Source of the DNA: Chitinophagaceae bacterium
GTDB lineage: Bacteria; Bacteroidota; Bacteroidia; Chitinophagales; Chitinophagaceae
Direction: 5' to 3'
Length of the DNA: 64,000 nucleotides
Assembly: GCA_025934485.1 (NCBI GenBank)
Contig: JAICXX010000001.1
Span: forward strand, 1 to 64,000
The notes under the pieces are model-generated. The model was given only the letters and a program-made list of their open reading frames with translations. It was not told the origin of the DNA and did no database searches. Below are positions 1 to 7,939 of this stretch, piece after piece (within the stretch, counting starts at the first letter, position 1; each line of letters starts with the position of its first letter). The position numbers were made by a program, and so were the translations under genes.

Positions 1-137
1 GGGATGATACCGGGCTTATGACATTGGAAAATTTGCTGAACGAGTGCGAGATGAATCTTTATACACCGTCCTATGACCGCAGGAATATGCAGCAGTTGCT
101 GCGGCAGGCGGAATGGGTGCTGGATAGATTGGCCTGA
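1..137 (+). CDS. C-terminal fragment, BatD-like protein (partial)
   Basis: An open frame enters from the left edge and stops with TGA at 135-137, giving about 44 residues that end in a charged, helical tail (…QLLRQAEWVLDRLA). The tail, with the phrase LNECEMNLYTP, resembles the extreme C-terminus of BatD/oxygen-tolerance proteins, where a short cytoplasmic helical segment follows the last membrane helix. That assignment is from recollection of the family and rests on very little sequence. The next gene lies on the opposite strand, so the two are convergent, separated by 90 bp of GC-rich inverted-repeat DNA. Confidence 0.45.
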   Translation, partial: DDTGLMTLENLLNECEMNLYTPSYDRRNMQQLLRQAEWVLDRLA

Positions 138-227
138 CAAATCCGGAGGCTTTGTGGCCGAAGGCCCGACATTAGCCCCGCTCCTTCGCGCCGAAGGCGC
201 GAAAGGCCGAGCGACCAAAAGGCCAGG

Positions 228-929
228 TTACTCGGTGTACTTATACCCAACCCCCCGCACCGAATGAAAATATTTCGGATGCCGGCTATCTTCTTCAAAG
301 TATTTGCGAAAATTCAGCACGAAATTGTCGATGGTTCGGGTGGTCGGATAGACATTGTATCCCCATACCGCCTGCAGGATCTTTTCCCGCGTCACTACTT
401 CGTTGCGGTTCTCGATCAGTAGCTTCAACAGCATCGCCTCCTTTTTGCTGAGCTGGATGCGATCCCCGTCCTTGGTGGTAGCTTCCTGTGCCTTGAAGTC
501 GACAAGATTCTTCCCGAAGCTGTAGACATCCGGGGTGGACTCCTTGTCCTGCATCTTTTTGTTCTTCTCGATGAGCTTTTGAATACGTAACAGGAGCTCT
601 TCCAGATTAAAGGGCTTGGTGAGATAATCATCCGCGCCCTTTTTAAGGCCCAGGACCCTATCCGCGCTGGCATTCTTTGCGCTCAGGATCAGGATGGGAA
701 CGTCGTTGTTCTGAACCCTGATGGTCTCCGTCACGCCGATCCCGTCGACACCGGGCAGCATCACATCGAGGATAATGAGATCGAAGTATTCGCTTTGAAC
801 CGCTTTCAACGCCTGGCTTCCGTCGTAGGCGGAAGTGATCTCATAGCCTTCCAGCTCCAGGTTGAGCTTAAGCGCTTCGTGGAGATTTTCTTCATCTTCG
901 ACCAGCAGTATGGAAATTTTTGAGCTCAT
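228..929 (-). CDS. OmpR/PhoB-family response regulator
   Basis: DNA-binding response regulator of 233 residues. The N-terminal receiver domain carries the acidic pair (VEDEE), the phospho-acceptor Asp in LIILDVMLPGVDG and the conserved Lys in DDYLTKPFN. The C-terminal winged helix ends in the typical TRTIDNFVLNFRKYFE and VRGVGYKYTE segments. The frame stays open upstream to 1055, but the receiver starts at the ATG at 927-929, and the extra 42 residues would come from inverted-repeat DNA, so 929 is chosen. The cognate kinase lies directly upstream (1018-1992), 88 bp away. Target genes cannot be inferred. Confidence 0.93.
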   Translation of the reverse strand: MSSKISILLVEDEENLHEALKLNLELEGYEITSAYDGSQALKAVQSEYFDLIILDVMLPGVDGIGVTETIRVQNNDVPILILSAKNASADRVLGLKKGADDYLTKPFNLEELLLRIQKLIEKNKKMQDKESTPDVYSFGKNLVDFKAQEATTKDGDRIQLSKKEAMLLKLLIENRNEVVTREKILQAVWGYNVYPTTRTIDNFVLNFRKYFEEDSRHPKYFHSVRGVGYKYTE

Positions 930-947
930 TGCCGCGTCTTGTTTTTT

Positions 948-982
948 CCCGAAAGGGTCACCGGAAAAATAACCCTTTCGGG
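948..982. repeat. Inverted repeat between kinase and regulator genes
   Basis: Two perfect 11-bp arms (cccgaaagggt at 948-958 and accctttcggg at 972-982) flank a 13-nt loop in the short gap between the histidine kinase and response regulator. There is no U-tract on the coding strand, so it does not look like a simple terminator. It could be an RNA-processing or attenuation structure that sets the ratio of the two proteins. Confidence 0.55.
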
Positions 983-1010
983 AAATTCGGCTGATGATTG
1001 CCCTTCGGGC

Positions 1011-1030
1011 CAAGACCCTATCGGGTCTTG
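1011..1030 (-). repeat. Hairpin overlapping the kinase stop codon
   Basis: A perfect 20-nt inverted repeat, caagaccc-tatc-gggtcttg. The TAG stop of the histidine kinase (1018-1020) lies across the base of the 4-nt loop. A second small hairpin, gccc-ttc-gggc, follows at about 1000-1010. Both sit in the mRNA between kinase and regulator. No T-run follows. Confidence 0.55.
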
Positions 1031-1992
1031 AATATAACCGTAAAAATACTCCCAACCGGTGAATTGTCAGCGACTTTTAGCGTCGCCTTATGGTCCTGGG
1101 CTATTTTCAGACAGAGATACAATCCCAGCCCCGTGCCTTTTGTCCGCCGCGTGGCCTCCTGTCCCATCCGGTAGAACTTGCCGAAGATGCGTTTCTTTTC
1201 GTCGTCGGGTATGCCCGGTCCCTGATCCTTTACGGAAAGCAGGACATGACGGCCCTTGTGTTCCAGCTTGACGTCTATGGCGCCTTCACGGGGCGAGTAT
1301 TTGAGGGCATTTTCAACCAGGTTGCTCACCAGCAGCTGCAGGAGAATGACGTCACCCAGGATCGTACAGCCGGGCTCGATGTGTTGCTCCCAGGGCCGGT
1401 CCGGAAAACGATGCCGGAAATCCTGCATCGAAGCCTCCACCAGCCCTGAAAGATCGAGCGACTCCTTCGACTGCACATAGCCGACTCCTTCGAGTTGCGA
1501 GGCGATGAGGATGTTGTTGGCGAGGACGTCGAGCCGGTCCGTCTCCTGGAGGGCTGCCCGGATCATTTTTTGCTGTCGTTGTTCGTCGAGCTTGTGTTTG
1601 CGCAGGGTCTCCAGGTTGAGCTTCGTGACGGCGATGGGTGTCTTGAGCTCGTGGGTGAGGGCCATCATGAAATTCTGCTGTTGCTGCTGAAGCCGGATCT
1701 GCCGTCGCACCTCGCGATAAACGAAACCGGCGCCAAGGAGGAAGGACAGAAGGAAGGTGCTGCCTTCGCCGATGTATTGGGCTGTTTTTTTGTTCTCTTC
1801 TGTGAAGATGGCGTCGTACCTGGTGATGTAATCGGGTGTGTCCATCTTCATCTGCCGGACTTTCAAGGCCGCCATCTGCTGGTTCTGTGTCTCGAGGGCG
1901 ATGAACCACCACACCAGCCCGCTGACGATATACCCCAGCAGGATCCAGTATACGGTAATGGCAACCGCGAGCCGTTTCTTTTTGAACAACAT
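1018..1992 (-). CDS. Sensor histidine kinase
   Basis: Membrane-bound histidine kinase of 324 residues. There are two transmembrane helices (about 10-32 and 80-98) enclosing a short periplasmic sensor segment, then a HisKA domain with the phospho-acceptor His in LTHELKTPIA. The HATPase domain shows the N box (NLVENALKYSP), G1 (DQGPGIPDD), F box (FGKFYRMG) and G2 (GTGLGLYL). There is no HAMP or PAS domain. It starts at the ATG at 1990-1992. It lies upstream of, and in the same direction as, the response regulator at 228-929, so the pair should form one two-component system. The periplasmic loop is too short to suggest a ligand. Confidence 0.93.
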   Translation of the reverse strand: MLFKKKRLAVAITVYWILLGYIVSGLVWWFIALETQNQQMAALKVRQMKMDTPDYITRYDAIFTEENKKTAQYIGEGSTFLLSFLLGAGFVYREVRRQIRLQQQQQNFMMALTHELKTPIAVTKLNLETLRKHKLDEQRQQKMIRAALQETDRLDVLANNILIASQLEGVGYVQSKESLDLSGLVEASMQDFRHRFPDRPWEQHIEPGCTILGDVILLQLLVSNLVENALKYSPREGAIDVKLEHKGRHVLLSVKDQGPGIPDDEKKRIFGKFYRMGQEATRRTKGTGLGLYLCLKIAQDHKATLKVADNSPVGSIFTVIFKTR

Positions 1993-2087
1993 AACTTATC
2001 GCGCTTTTGATGCTGCCGGGATCCACGGTGGCCGCTCGCGTTGTTGGAAACGCCGGCTAGGGCGCGAAGCGTCCCGTCCGAAGGATA

Positions 2088-2152
2088 CCCGAGCGCAGCG
2101 AAGGGTACGAACGAGGAGGACCGTGGCGACGCAGGTCCGACGAAGTTCATTA
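2088..2152. repeat. Composite intergenic repeat, copy A
   Basis: Shares two blocks with 5537-5619. One has the form cccgagcgNagcgaaNgg followed by gaacgagg; the other is tccgacgaagtt followed by catta. A 5-bp hairpin (ggacc…ggtcc) lies between the blocks here. It occupies most of the 209-bp gap between gldH and the histidine kinase. No ORF crosses it convincingly. Confidence 0.6.
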
Positions 2153-2201
2153 AAGGTTTGCCCGGAAGCGCTATTTTCATTGCAGCGCATTTCGGGCACA
2201 T

Positions 2202-2681
2202 TTATGGTGCCTTTTCGATCCGGACACCGACATCCAGCACATGTTTCAGCGGGTCTTCCCGCATGATCTGTTCCAGCGTGAACGAATAGGTGCCCGGCCG
2301 GCTGAACTTCGTTTCCTGCTGGATCTCGACCCGGTGTTCGAAAATATCGTCCATCCCGCTGCCCAGCCAGCCTTTTTCGTTGGTGGCGAGCAGGAGATCG
2401 TACCGTTCGCTTTTTTGGACGGTATCACCGGGTTGTTTCACCGTCCCCCGGATCCAGATATTGTTGTAGTTATAGGCATCGGTATGCCGCAGGACCAGGT
2501 AGATATTGTAACGGTTGCTGGTATCGGCCGGATCGATGGTAAAATTAATGGTAGGCCGGAAATTGCTCGCCCATTGTTGATCCGGGAGGACAATATCCTT
2601 TTCGAAAACGCCGGAGGGTGGGGTGCAGGCCAGCCAGTTAATGGAAGAGGCAAAAAACAGGAATATGAAGAGGTTTTTCAT
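2202..2681 (-). CDS. gldH: Gliding motility lipoprotein GldH
   Basis: Lipoprotein of 159 residues with a signal peptide ending in a lipobox (NWLAC) near residue 19. The body has the features I associate with GldH: a YNIYLVLRHTDAYNYNNIWI segment, the WLGSGMDDIFEHR motif, and a C-terminal PGTYSFTLEQIMREDPL stretch. GldH is an outer-membrane-associated lipoprotein needed for gliding in flavobacteria, and it occurs widely in Bacteroidota that have the type IX system. The frame is open to 2711, but the ATG at 2679-2681 gives the clean signal peptide. It is followed by a 90-bp gap to the yicC-like gene on the same strand. Confidence 0.85.
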   Translation of the reverse strand: MKNLFIFLFFASSINWLACTPPSGVFEKDIVLPDQQWASNFRPTINFTIDPADTSNRYNIYLVLRHTDAYNYNNIWIRGTVKQPGDTVQKSERYDLLLATNEKGWLGSGMDDIFEHRVEIQQETKFSRPGTYSFTLEQIMREDPLKHVLDVGVRIEKAP

Positions 2682-2771
2682 GTCGAGTCTAATGATTTTC
2701 AAAGGAGACATGCAGTCGCTGCGCTCGTGTCATCAATACAAAATTAAACGCATTTTGCGTACTCCATATTA

Positions 2772-3647
2772 TTATAATACATTCAAAACCTGTTCCTTCG
2801 CCTTTTCGAGTTCGTCTTTCATCAGGACTACGCATTGCTGGATCGTCGAATCATAGGCTTTCGAGCCCGTAGTATTGATCTCTCTTCCGACCTCCTGGAG
2901 GATAAACGACAGCTTTTTACCCTTGCCTTCTTCCTGTGCCCTGAGAATGGACCGGAAATAGTCGCAGTGGTTCTTCAACCGGACCTGCTCTTCGCTGATG
3001 TCGATCTTCTCGATATAATAGATCAGTTCCTGTTCCATCCGGTTTGGATCGTAATTTTCCTTCCCCACATGTTCTTCCAGCAGTTTACGCAGACCTTCGC
3101 GGATCTTTTGTTGACGCATGGGTTCCAGCTTGACGACCTCTGCCTGATATTTCTCGATATTGTTAATGCGCAGTTGCAAATCCGCTTCCAATGAAGCGCC
3201 TTCATTTAACCGATGTGCATCCAGGTCTTCGATCGCCGCCAGGATCACCTTTTCGAATTCCTTGTATTCCTGATCGGTAAGGGTGTCGCCGGTGGGGGTG
3301 ATGACTTCGGGTAATTTTACCAGGGTGCTGAGGATATTTGAAGGATCGAGATTCAGCTCCGAGGAGAGATCGGCGAGGGCCCGGTAATAGGCTTTCGCCA
3401 GGTCGGTATTGATGCTTACCGGCTTTGCATTGCCCGTTCCTTTGAGGCTGATGGTGCAATCCAACGAACCGCGACCCAGTTTTTCAGAGATAAGTTTCCG
3501 GATAGAGAATTCGAAGGGTTTCAGAAAACCGGGCAGCTTCAGTTGTAGCTCGAATTGTTTTCCATTCAGGGATTTGATGTCTACCTGAAAGGTCTTGTCT
3601 CCTACAGCTTGTTCGGCACGACCGAAGCCGGTCATCGATTTGAGCAT
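2772..3647 (-). CDS. yicC: YicC/YloC-family endoribonuclease
   Basis: Protein of 291 residues with the diagnostic N-terminus MLKSMTGFGRAE and a DUF1732-type C-terminal half ending in FILQEVGREINTTGSKAYD. Members of this family have been reported as endoribonucleases. The full length matches the family. The start is the ATG at 3645-3647. It lies downstream of the pseudouridine synthase gene (61-bp gap) and upstream of gldH on the same strand. No signal peptide, so it should be cytoplasmic. Confidence 0.9.
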   Translation of the reverse strand: MLKSMTGFGRAEQAVGDKTFQVDIKSLNGKQFELQLKLPGFLKPFEFSIRKLISEKLGRGSLDCTISLKGTGNAKPVSINTDLAKAYYRALADLSSELNLDPSNILSTLVKLPEVITPTGDTLTDQEYKEFEKVILAAIEDLDAHRLNEGASLEADLQLRINNIEKYQAEVVKLEPMRQQKIREGLRKLLEEHVGKENYDPNRMEQELIYYIEKIDISEEQVRLKNHCDYFRSILRAQEEGKGKKLSFILQEVGREINTTGSKAYDSTIQQCVVLMKDELEKAKEQVLNVL

Positions 3648-3707
3648 AATATCAATGTTTTAGATTTACGCCTTTGGACTGTTGTCAAAGGCTTGTTCGG
3701 CTACAAT

Positions 3708-4304
3708 TTAGTGATTCCTTTCCGCAAACAGCATAGAATACATCTCCTTCCTGTTCGGTGAACGCATTTCACCCGGCTTTAACCCTGCAAGCTCGAGCTT
3801 TTCTATACGGTGCCGGAGCAACCTCAGGGTCGGGAAGCCTGCCTGAGCCGTCATCTTTCGGACCTGACGGTTCTTTCCTTCCGTGAGTATCATCCGTATC
3901 CATGTCGTGGGAATGTTCGCGCGATAGCGAATGGGTGGATGTCTGTCGGGAACTGCCGGGGGCGTTTCGAAAAGTTGTACGATACAGCGTTTGGTCCGGT
4001 AAGGCTTGCCGTCCACGGTGATGGTGACGCCGGCCTCCAATGTCCGGATCGCTTCGGGGGTGATCGCGCCGTCCACCTGCACCCAATATTCCCGCTCGTG
4101 TGCGAACCGGGGGTTCAGCAACCGGTGATTGAGTGCCGTGTCATTGGTGAGGATCAGCAATCCTTCGCTATCGAAATCCAGCCGGCCAACGGGATAAACG
4201 TCGCCGGGAACGGGGAAGAAATCCTTGAGCGTTTGCTTTCCTTCCTGCGAGGTGAACTGCGAAAGAACCTGGAATGGTTTGTATACAACGTAGTATTGGT
4301 GCAT
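3708..4304 (-). CDS. RsuA/RluE-family pseudouridine synthase
   Basis: Protein of 198 residues that isomerises uridine to pseudouridine in rRNA. The catalytic motif VGRLDFDSEGLLILTND holds the nucleophilic Asp, and the downstream ILTEGKNRQVRKM segment is typical of the RsuA group. It lacks an N-terminal S4 domain, which together with the length points to an RluE-like enzyme (23S rRNA U2457 in E. coli). The target here is inferred, not shown. It starts at the ATG at 4302-4304 and is divergent from the LpxD-like gene. Confidence 0.85.
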   Translation of the reverse strand: MHQYYVVYKPFQVLSQFTSQEGKQTLKDFFPVPGDVYPVGRLDFDSEGLLILTNDTALNHRLLNPRFAHEREYWVQVDGAITPEAIRTLEAGVTITVDGKPYRTKRCIVQLFETPPAVPDRHPPIRYRANIPTTWIRMILTEGKNRQVRKMTAQAGFPTLRLLRHRIEKLELAGLKPGEMRSPNRKEMYSMLFAERNH

Positions 4305-4375
4305 GTTTGCGGCGAATGGATGCTAGTAACGTTTGCGTGAATTTGCATTTTGGCTGTTCGTCATTAGCCAACGAA

Positions 4376-4400
4376 AAAGCCCGGTGCGAAACCGGGCTTT
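4376..4400. terminator. Strong GC hairpin with T-run (orphan terminator)
   Basis: A perfect 10-bp stem (aaagcccggt / accgggcttt) around a 5-nt loop. On the minus strand it is followed by TTTTT, as in an intrinsic terminator. It lies in the 271-bp AT-rich gap between two divergent genes, so neither annotated gene should need a terminator there. It may end an unrecognised small RNA or an upstream antisense transcript. The rest of the gap holds AT-rich promoter DNA and no ORF I can support. Confidence 0.6.
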
Positions 4401-4552
4401 AATATATGGATGGGTTAGTAAGTACCGGGAAATAAATTTCCCTACACAATATTAAAAATAATTTTCTCTATTTAAAAAAGTTTTCCAATAAATTTTATTC
4501 ACATTTTTTTTTAAGCTGTGGAAAATGGTCACGTTTCACCGCGCTACCAGCC

Positions 4553-4560
4553 TACCTTTG
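4553..4560 (+). promoter_or_regulatory. Bacteroidota -7 box for lpxD-like gene
   Basis: TACCTTTG matches TAnnTTTG and lies 15 nt before the ATG at 4576. This supports the start at 4576 rather than the in-frame upstream codon at 4525, which lies ahead of the box. I see no clear -33 element. Confidence 0.6.
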
Positions 4561-4575
4561 CGCAAAATCTTCACT

Positions 4576-5559
4576 ATGCGTTTTCCTACTCCCGTATCCA
4601 TCGAGTGGTTCGCCGAGTTTCTCGGCGCCGAATTGATAGGTGATCGAAATGGTCAGGCCACCGGCATCAACGAGATCCATAAAGTCGAAAAAGGAGACCT
4701 CGTTTTCGTCGACCATCCGAAATATTACGATACCTGTATTCAGAGCGCCGCCACCTTCATCATCATCAACAAAGCCGTGGAGGTCCCTACAGGCAAGGCT
4801 TTGCTGGTAGTCGACCAGCCATTCGAAGCCTATCTCAAGATCGTAAGACACTTCCGTCCGTTCGAACCGGCGACGAAGATGATTAGCGATACCGCACTGA
4901 TCGGAGCGGGTTCTTATCTCTATCCCGGCGTCTTCGTAGGCCATCATACGACCATCGGCAGGAACTGTGTCATCTATCCCAATGTCACCATCCTCGACCA
5001 CTGTGTCATCGGCGACAATGTCATCATCCAGGCCGGCACCGTGATCGGGTCGGACGCCTTCTACTATAACACCAAAAAGGATCGCGCCGTCTGGTATAAA
5101 AAGATGGAAAGCTGTGGCCGGGTGGTGATCGAAGACGACGTCGAGATCGGTGCAGGCTGTACCATCGACCGGGGGGTGAGCGGCGACACCGTGATCGGCC
5201 GGGGAACCAAGATGGACAACATGATCCATGTCGGTCATGATTCCGTCACCGGTAAAAACTGCCTGTTCGCCGCGCAAGTCGGCATTGCGGGCGCAGTGGA
5301 GATAGGTAACGGCGTCATTTTATGGGGGCAGGTTGGGGTGAACAAGACCCTGACCATCGGCGACAACGCCGTCGTACTTGCGCAAAGCGGGGTGCCCGGC
5401 GACCTGGAAAGCGGTAAGGTCTATTTTGGGACTCCCGCCGACGATGCCAGCATCAAAAAGAGAGAGTTGGTGTGGATCAAACGCATTCCCGAGATCTGGG
5501 AAATGTGCAAAAGATTCGGCGGCCAACCGGAGGGTTCCCGAGCGAAGCGAAAGGAATGA
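4576..5559 (+). CDS. LpxD-like UDP-3-O-acylglucosamine N-acyltransferase
   Basis: Left-handed beta-helix acyltransferase of 327 residues. An N-terminal LpxD-type domain (about 1-95) precedes a long run of hexapeptide repeats (about 100-300). The segment MDNMIHVGHDSVTGKN carries the His expected to act as general base. Known LpxD transfers a 3-hydroxyacyl chain to the 2-amino group of UDP-acylglucosamine in lipid A synthesis. No lpxC, fabZ or lpxA lies nearby, so this may be a stand-alone paralogue rather than the main enzyme. The last residues (GSRAKRKE) are encoded by the composite intergenic repeat at 5537-5619, so the natural C-terminus has been replaced or extended. Confidence 0.85.
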   Translation: MRFPTPVSIEWFAEFLGAELIGDRNGQATGINEIHKVEKGDLVFVDHPKYYDTCIQSAATFIIINKAVEVPTGKALLVVDQPFEAYLKIVRHFRPFEPATKMISDTALIGAGSYLYPGVFVGHHTTIGRNCVIYPNVTILDHCVIGDNVIIQAGTVIGSDAFYYNTKKDRAVWYKKMESCGRVVIEDDVEIGAGCTIDRGVSGDTVIGRGTKMDNMIHVGHDSVTGKNCLFAAQVGIAGAVEIGNGVILWGQVGVNKTLTIGDNAVVLAQSGVPGDLESGKVYFGTPADDASIKKRELVWIKRIPEIWEMCKRFGGQPEGSRAKRKE

Positions 5560-5619
5560 ACGAGGTTCGCACCGGTGGTGCGTCACGAAGGCCTCGAAGC
5601 TCCGACGAAGTTCCATTAG
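5537..5619. repeat. Composite intergenic repeat, copy B
   Basis: Second copy of the element at 2088-2152, sharing the cccgagcg…gaacgagg block and the tccgacgaagtt…catta block. An unrelated hairpin insert (gcacc-ggt-ggtgc) sits between them. It begins inside the LpxD-like gene and provides its stop codon. Adjoining DNA up to 5700 has further GC-rich palindromes (gcgccgaaggcgc). This fills the 145-bp gap to the next gene. Confidence 0.6.
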
Positions 5620-5704
5620 CCCGGCTAGCGCCGAAGGCGCGGTGCATCCTTGCGACGAGCTACACGCAAAGCACCGTCGGCTCGCAAGGCCGGCCAAGTG
5701 TGTT

Positions 5705-6859
5705 TTACTGTCCGGGATTGTAGTCGTAGGGCACGACCTCCGCCAGCTTTTTCCAGGACCAGTAACCGATATTCGTCACATCGCTCTGATCGTAGAAATA
5801 TCCATTCTCTTCGATAACAAACCCATTCTGGATGTCCATCGCGGAGATCTCCACCGCCGTATTCAGCGGAAACTTATTCTGGATGAGATATTTTTTATCG
5901 GGGTTCTGGGCGGTGTAGCTTACCCGCAGCCTTCCCTGGATATTGATGTCCACTCCACTGCTGTCACGGGAGTAGATGGAGGAATCATAGGGATTTCGGA
6001 TCTTATGCATCTTGCTGCTGCCACTATCGGCCGTTTCCAGCACGAATCCTTCATCATCGAGCGTACTGTCGTACCAGCTGCGGACAAAGTGAAGCCGGGA
6101 GCCGGCATAGGCATATAGCCGGTTCTGTTTCCAGGTCTGCTGTTGATCCGGCGTACCTTGCATCTCCTCGAACAGGGGGTAGCCCGTATAGCTGCTGATA
6201 TTGTCGTTGTAGTAATAGACAAAAGAGTCCAGCTGATAGGTTATCTTATATCCCAGCGCGTTGTTGGTGATGTGCAGCATGTCCGTGGCCTTGATCCGTA
6301 ACTTGTTCCGCTTTTTGTAAAAATAGAAATGCACGGCATCTTTGTTTTCCAGGACGCATTGCGCCGCATTGGGTGTGGTGCCGATGAAATTGTCGAGGAA
6401 GAACTGGCCATACTTCGACCACCCGTCCCCGACCTCGAGGCTACCGGTGACCACTGCCTGCTCCAGCGCCTTGTCCTGCGGTTTCAGCCGGACGCGGAGG
6501 GTGTCGTCGGGACGATGGTCTTTACCGATGCGGATCGATTGCGTTTCATAACCGGTAAAGGAGATGATGAGGTCGTATCCGCCGTTTGGCAAACGAAGAT
6601 GAAAATAGCCGGAATCTTTCGATATCGCACCTATGGTGGTGTTTTGCGCAAAAACCGAAGCGTTGTTGAGCGGCGCGCCGGTGGCGGAGTCGCGGACTTG
6701 TCCGTTTATCGGAAATGTTTTTTCCTGGGAAAAGCCGGCGCCGGCGAAAAAGAAAACGGGGATGAAAAGCAGGATCAGCTGTTTGACCCGGAGTTTAAGT
6801 CTTTTAATTGGTCGGGTCGAACCTCGCGAGGATGAATGATCGGTCGTGCTCGGTTTCAT
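5705..6859 (-). CDS. Carboxypeptidase-regulatory-like domain protein
   Basis: Exported protein of 384 residues. A positively charged N-terminus leads into a hydrophobic signal segment (about 26-44). A CarboxypepD_reg-like beta-sandwich follows (about 50-125: INGQVRDSATGAPLNNASVF, then a GGYDLIISFTGYETQSI strand), as found at the N-terminus of TonB-dependent receptors. The C-terminal 250 residues are rich in Tyr and polar residues, but the protein is too short to be a complete receptor. Such stand-alone proteins are widespread in Bacteroidota and mostly uncharacterised. It probably sits in the periplasm or outer membrane. No substrate is suggested by its neighbours. Confidence 0.7.
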   Translation of the reverse strand: MKPSTTDHSSSRGSTRPIKRLKLRVKQLILLFIPVFFFAGAGFSQEKTFPINGQVRDSATGAPLNNASVFAQNTTIGAISKDSGYFHLRLPNGGYDLIISFTGYETQSIRIGKDHRPDDTLRVRLKPQDKALEQAVVTGSLEVGDGWSKYGQFFLDNFIGTTPNAAQCVLENKDAVHFYFYKKRNKLRIKATDMLHITNNALGYKITYQLDSFVYYYNDNISSYTGYPLFEEMQGTPDQQQTWKQNRLYAYAGSRLHFVRSWYDSTLDDEGFVLETADSGSSKMHKIRNPYDSSIYSRDSSGVDINIQGRLRVSYTAQNPDKKYLIQNKFPLNTAVEISAMDIQNGFVIEENGYFYDQSDVTNIGYWSWKKLAEVVPYDYNPGQ

Positions 6860-6904
6860 TGGATATCGTTTTGAGTTGGTAAGATAGACAAAATTTAGGA
6901 TCGG

Positions 6905-7939
6905 TCACAACGCCGCCACGGGCCGCCCTTGCCGCAAATACGTGTTGCACGCTTCCCGGATGGTCTCTTCAAGCGGGGTGAATCTAAAGTCCGGCATTTG
7001 TGCCAACAGCTTACTGCTGTCGAAATAGGTGCTGCTCCGGGCGACACGTGCGCTTTCTCGGGTCAGCATGCCCGGCCGTCCGGAGAAAAGGCTTTTCAGA
7101 CGGGCTGTACGCCAGGCGATGCCCGCAATAAACGGCGTAGCTTCCCGCGACGGCGGTCGTTTCCCGAAACCCGCGGCAATGGTTTCGAAAAGGCGCCGGA
7201 ATGTCCAGTTGTCGCCATTGAGGATATATCGCTCGCCGCTGATATCGCTTTCCAGCAGACTGACCACGGCTCTAGCTGTATCCGTGACATCTACGAACCC
7301 GTTCACGCCTTCCGTATACCAGGGAAATTCGTTGTAAGCACTGCGAAAAAGCGTGCAGCTCGAGCTGTTCCAGTCCCCGAAGCCCAGGATCGTGCTGGGG
7401 TTGACGACAACGGCCTGCAGCCCTTCGCCCATGCCCCGCCAAACCTCTACCTCGCCGCGAAATTTGCTGATGGCATAGTTTGTGTTGTATTTGCTTTCCT
7501 CCCAGACCTTGGTTTCGGTAACCGTCTCGCCCTGTCCCGTACGCCCCAGCGCCGCCACCGAGCTCACATGAATGAGCCGCGGGACAGTCGTTGTCAACGC
7601 AGCATTGACGACATTGGCCGTTCCTTCTACGTTGACACGGAACATCTCGCTCTGGTCCTTACCGGCAAAAGAAACTTTCGCCGCCGCATGAATGACCCCA
7701 TCCACCCCTTCCATGGCCTCTTCGAGTCCTATGACATCGAGGACGTCGCCTATGACCCAATCGACTTGCTGTAAAATGCCGGCAGGAATAAAAGCCGGCA
7801 GGATATTGTTCCGGCGGATCGCCCTGACGGCATAGCCTTTCCCTACCAGTTCCCGGATGACATAAGCGCCGAGAAAACCCGTCCCCCCGGTAACCAGAAC
7901 CGTTCGCCTTGTAGCCGGAGTCGTGTTAAGATTGTTCAT
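6905..7939 (-). CDS. NAD(P)-dependent epimerase/dehydratase (extended SDR)
   Basis: Protein of 344 residues with a Rossmann fold at the N-terminus (VTGGTGFLGAYVIREL, the GxxGxxG motif) and the SDR catalytic Tyr-Lys pair in YAISKFRGE (about residue 156). The family acts on sugar nucleotides, dihydroflavonols or steroid-like alcohols, and the substrate is not predictable here. It starts at the ATG at 7937-7939, inside the end of the 3-hydroxybutyryl-CoA dehydrogenase gene (14-nt overlap), so translation is probably coupled and the two enzymes may act in one pathway. Confidence 0.88.
   Translation of the reverse strand: MNNLNTTPATRRTVLVTGGTGFLGAYVIRELVGKGYAVRAIRRNNILPAFIPAGILQQVDWVIGDVLDVIGLEEAMEGVDGVIHAAAKVSFAGKDQSEMFRVNVEGTANVVNAALTTTVPRLIHVSSVAALGRTGQGETVTETKVWEESKYNTNYAISKFRGEVEVWRGMGEGLQAVVVNPSTILGFGDWNSSSCTLFRSAYNEFPWYTEGVNGFVDVTDTARAVVSLLESDISGERYILNGDNWTFRRLFETIAAGFGKRPPSREATPFIAGIAWRTARLKSLFSGRPGMLTRESARVARSSTYFDSSKLLAQMPDFRFTPLEETIREACNTYLRQGRPVAAL

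Noticed and set aside
4525-4575. Start of the LpxD-like protein at 4525
   Set aside because: The -7 box at 4553-4560 lies downstream of that codon, and the family N-terminus begins at 4576.
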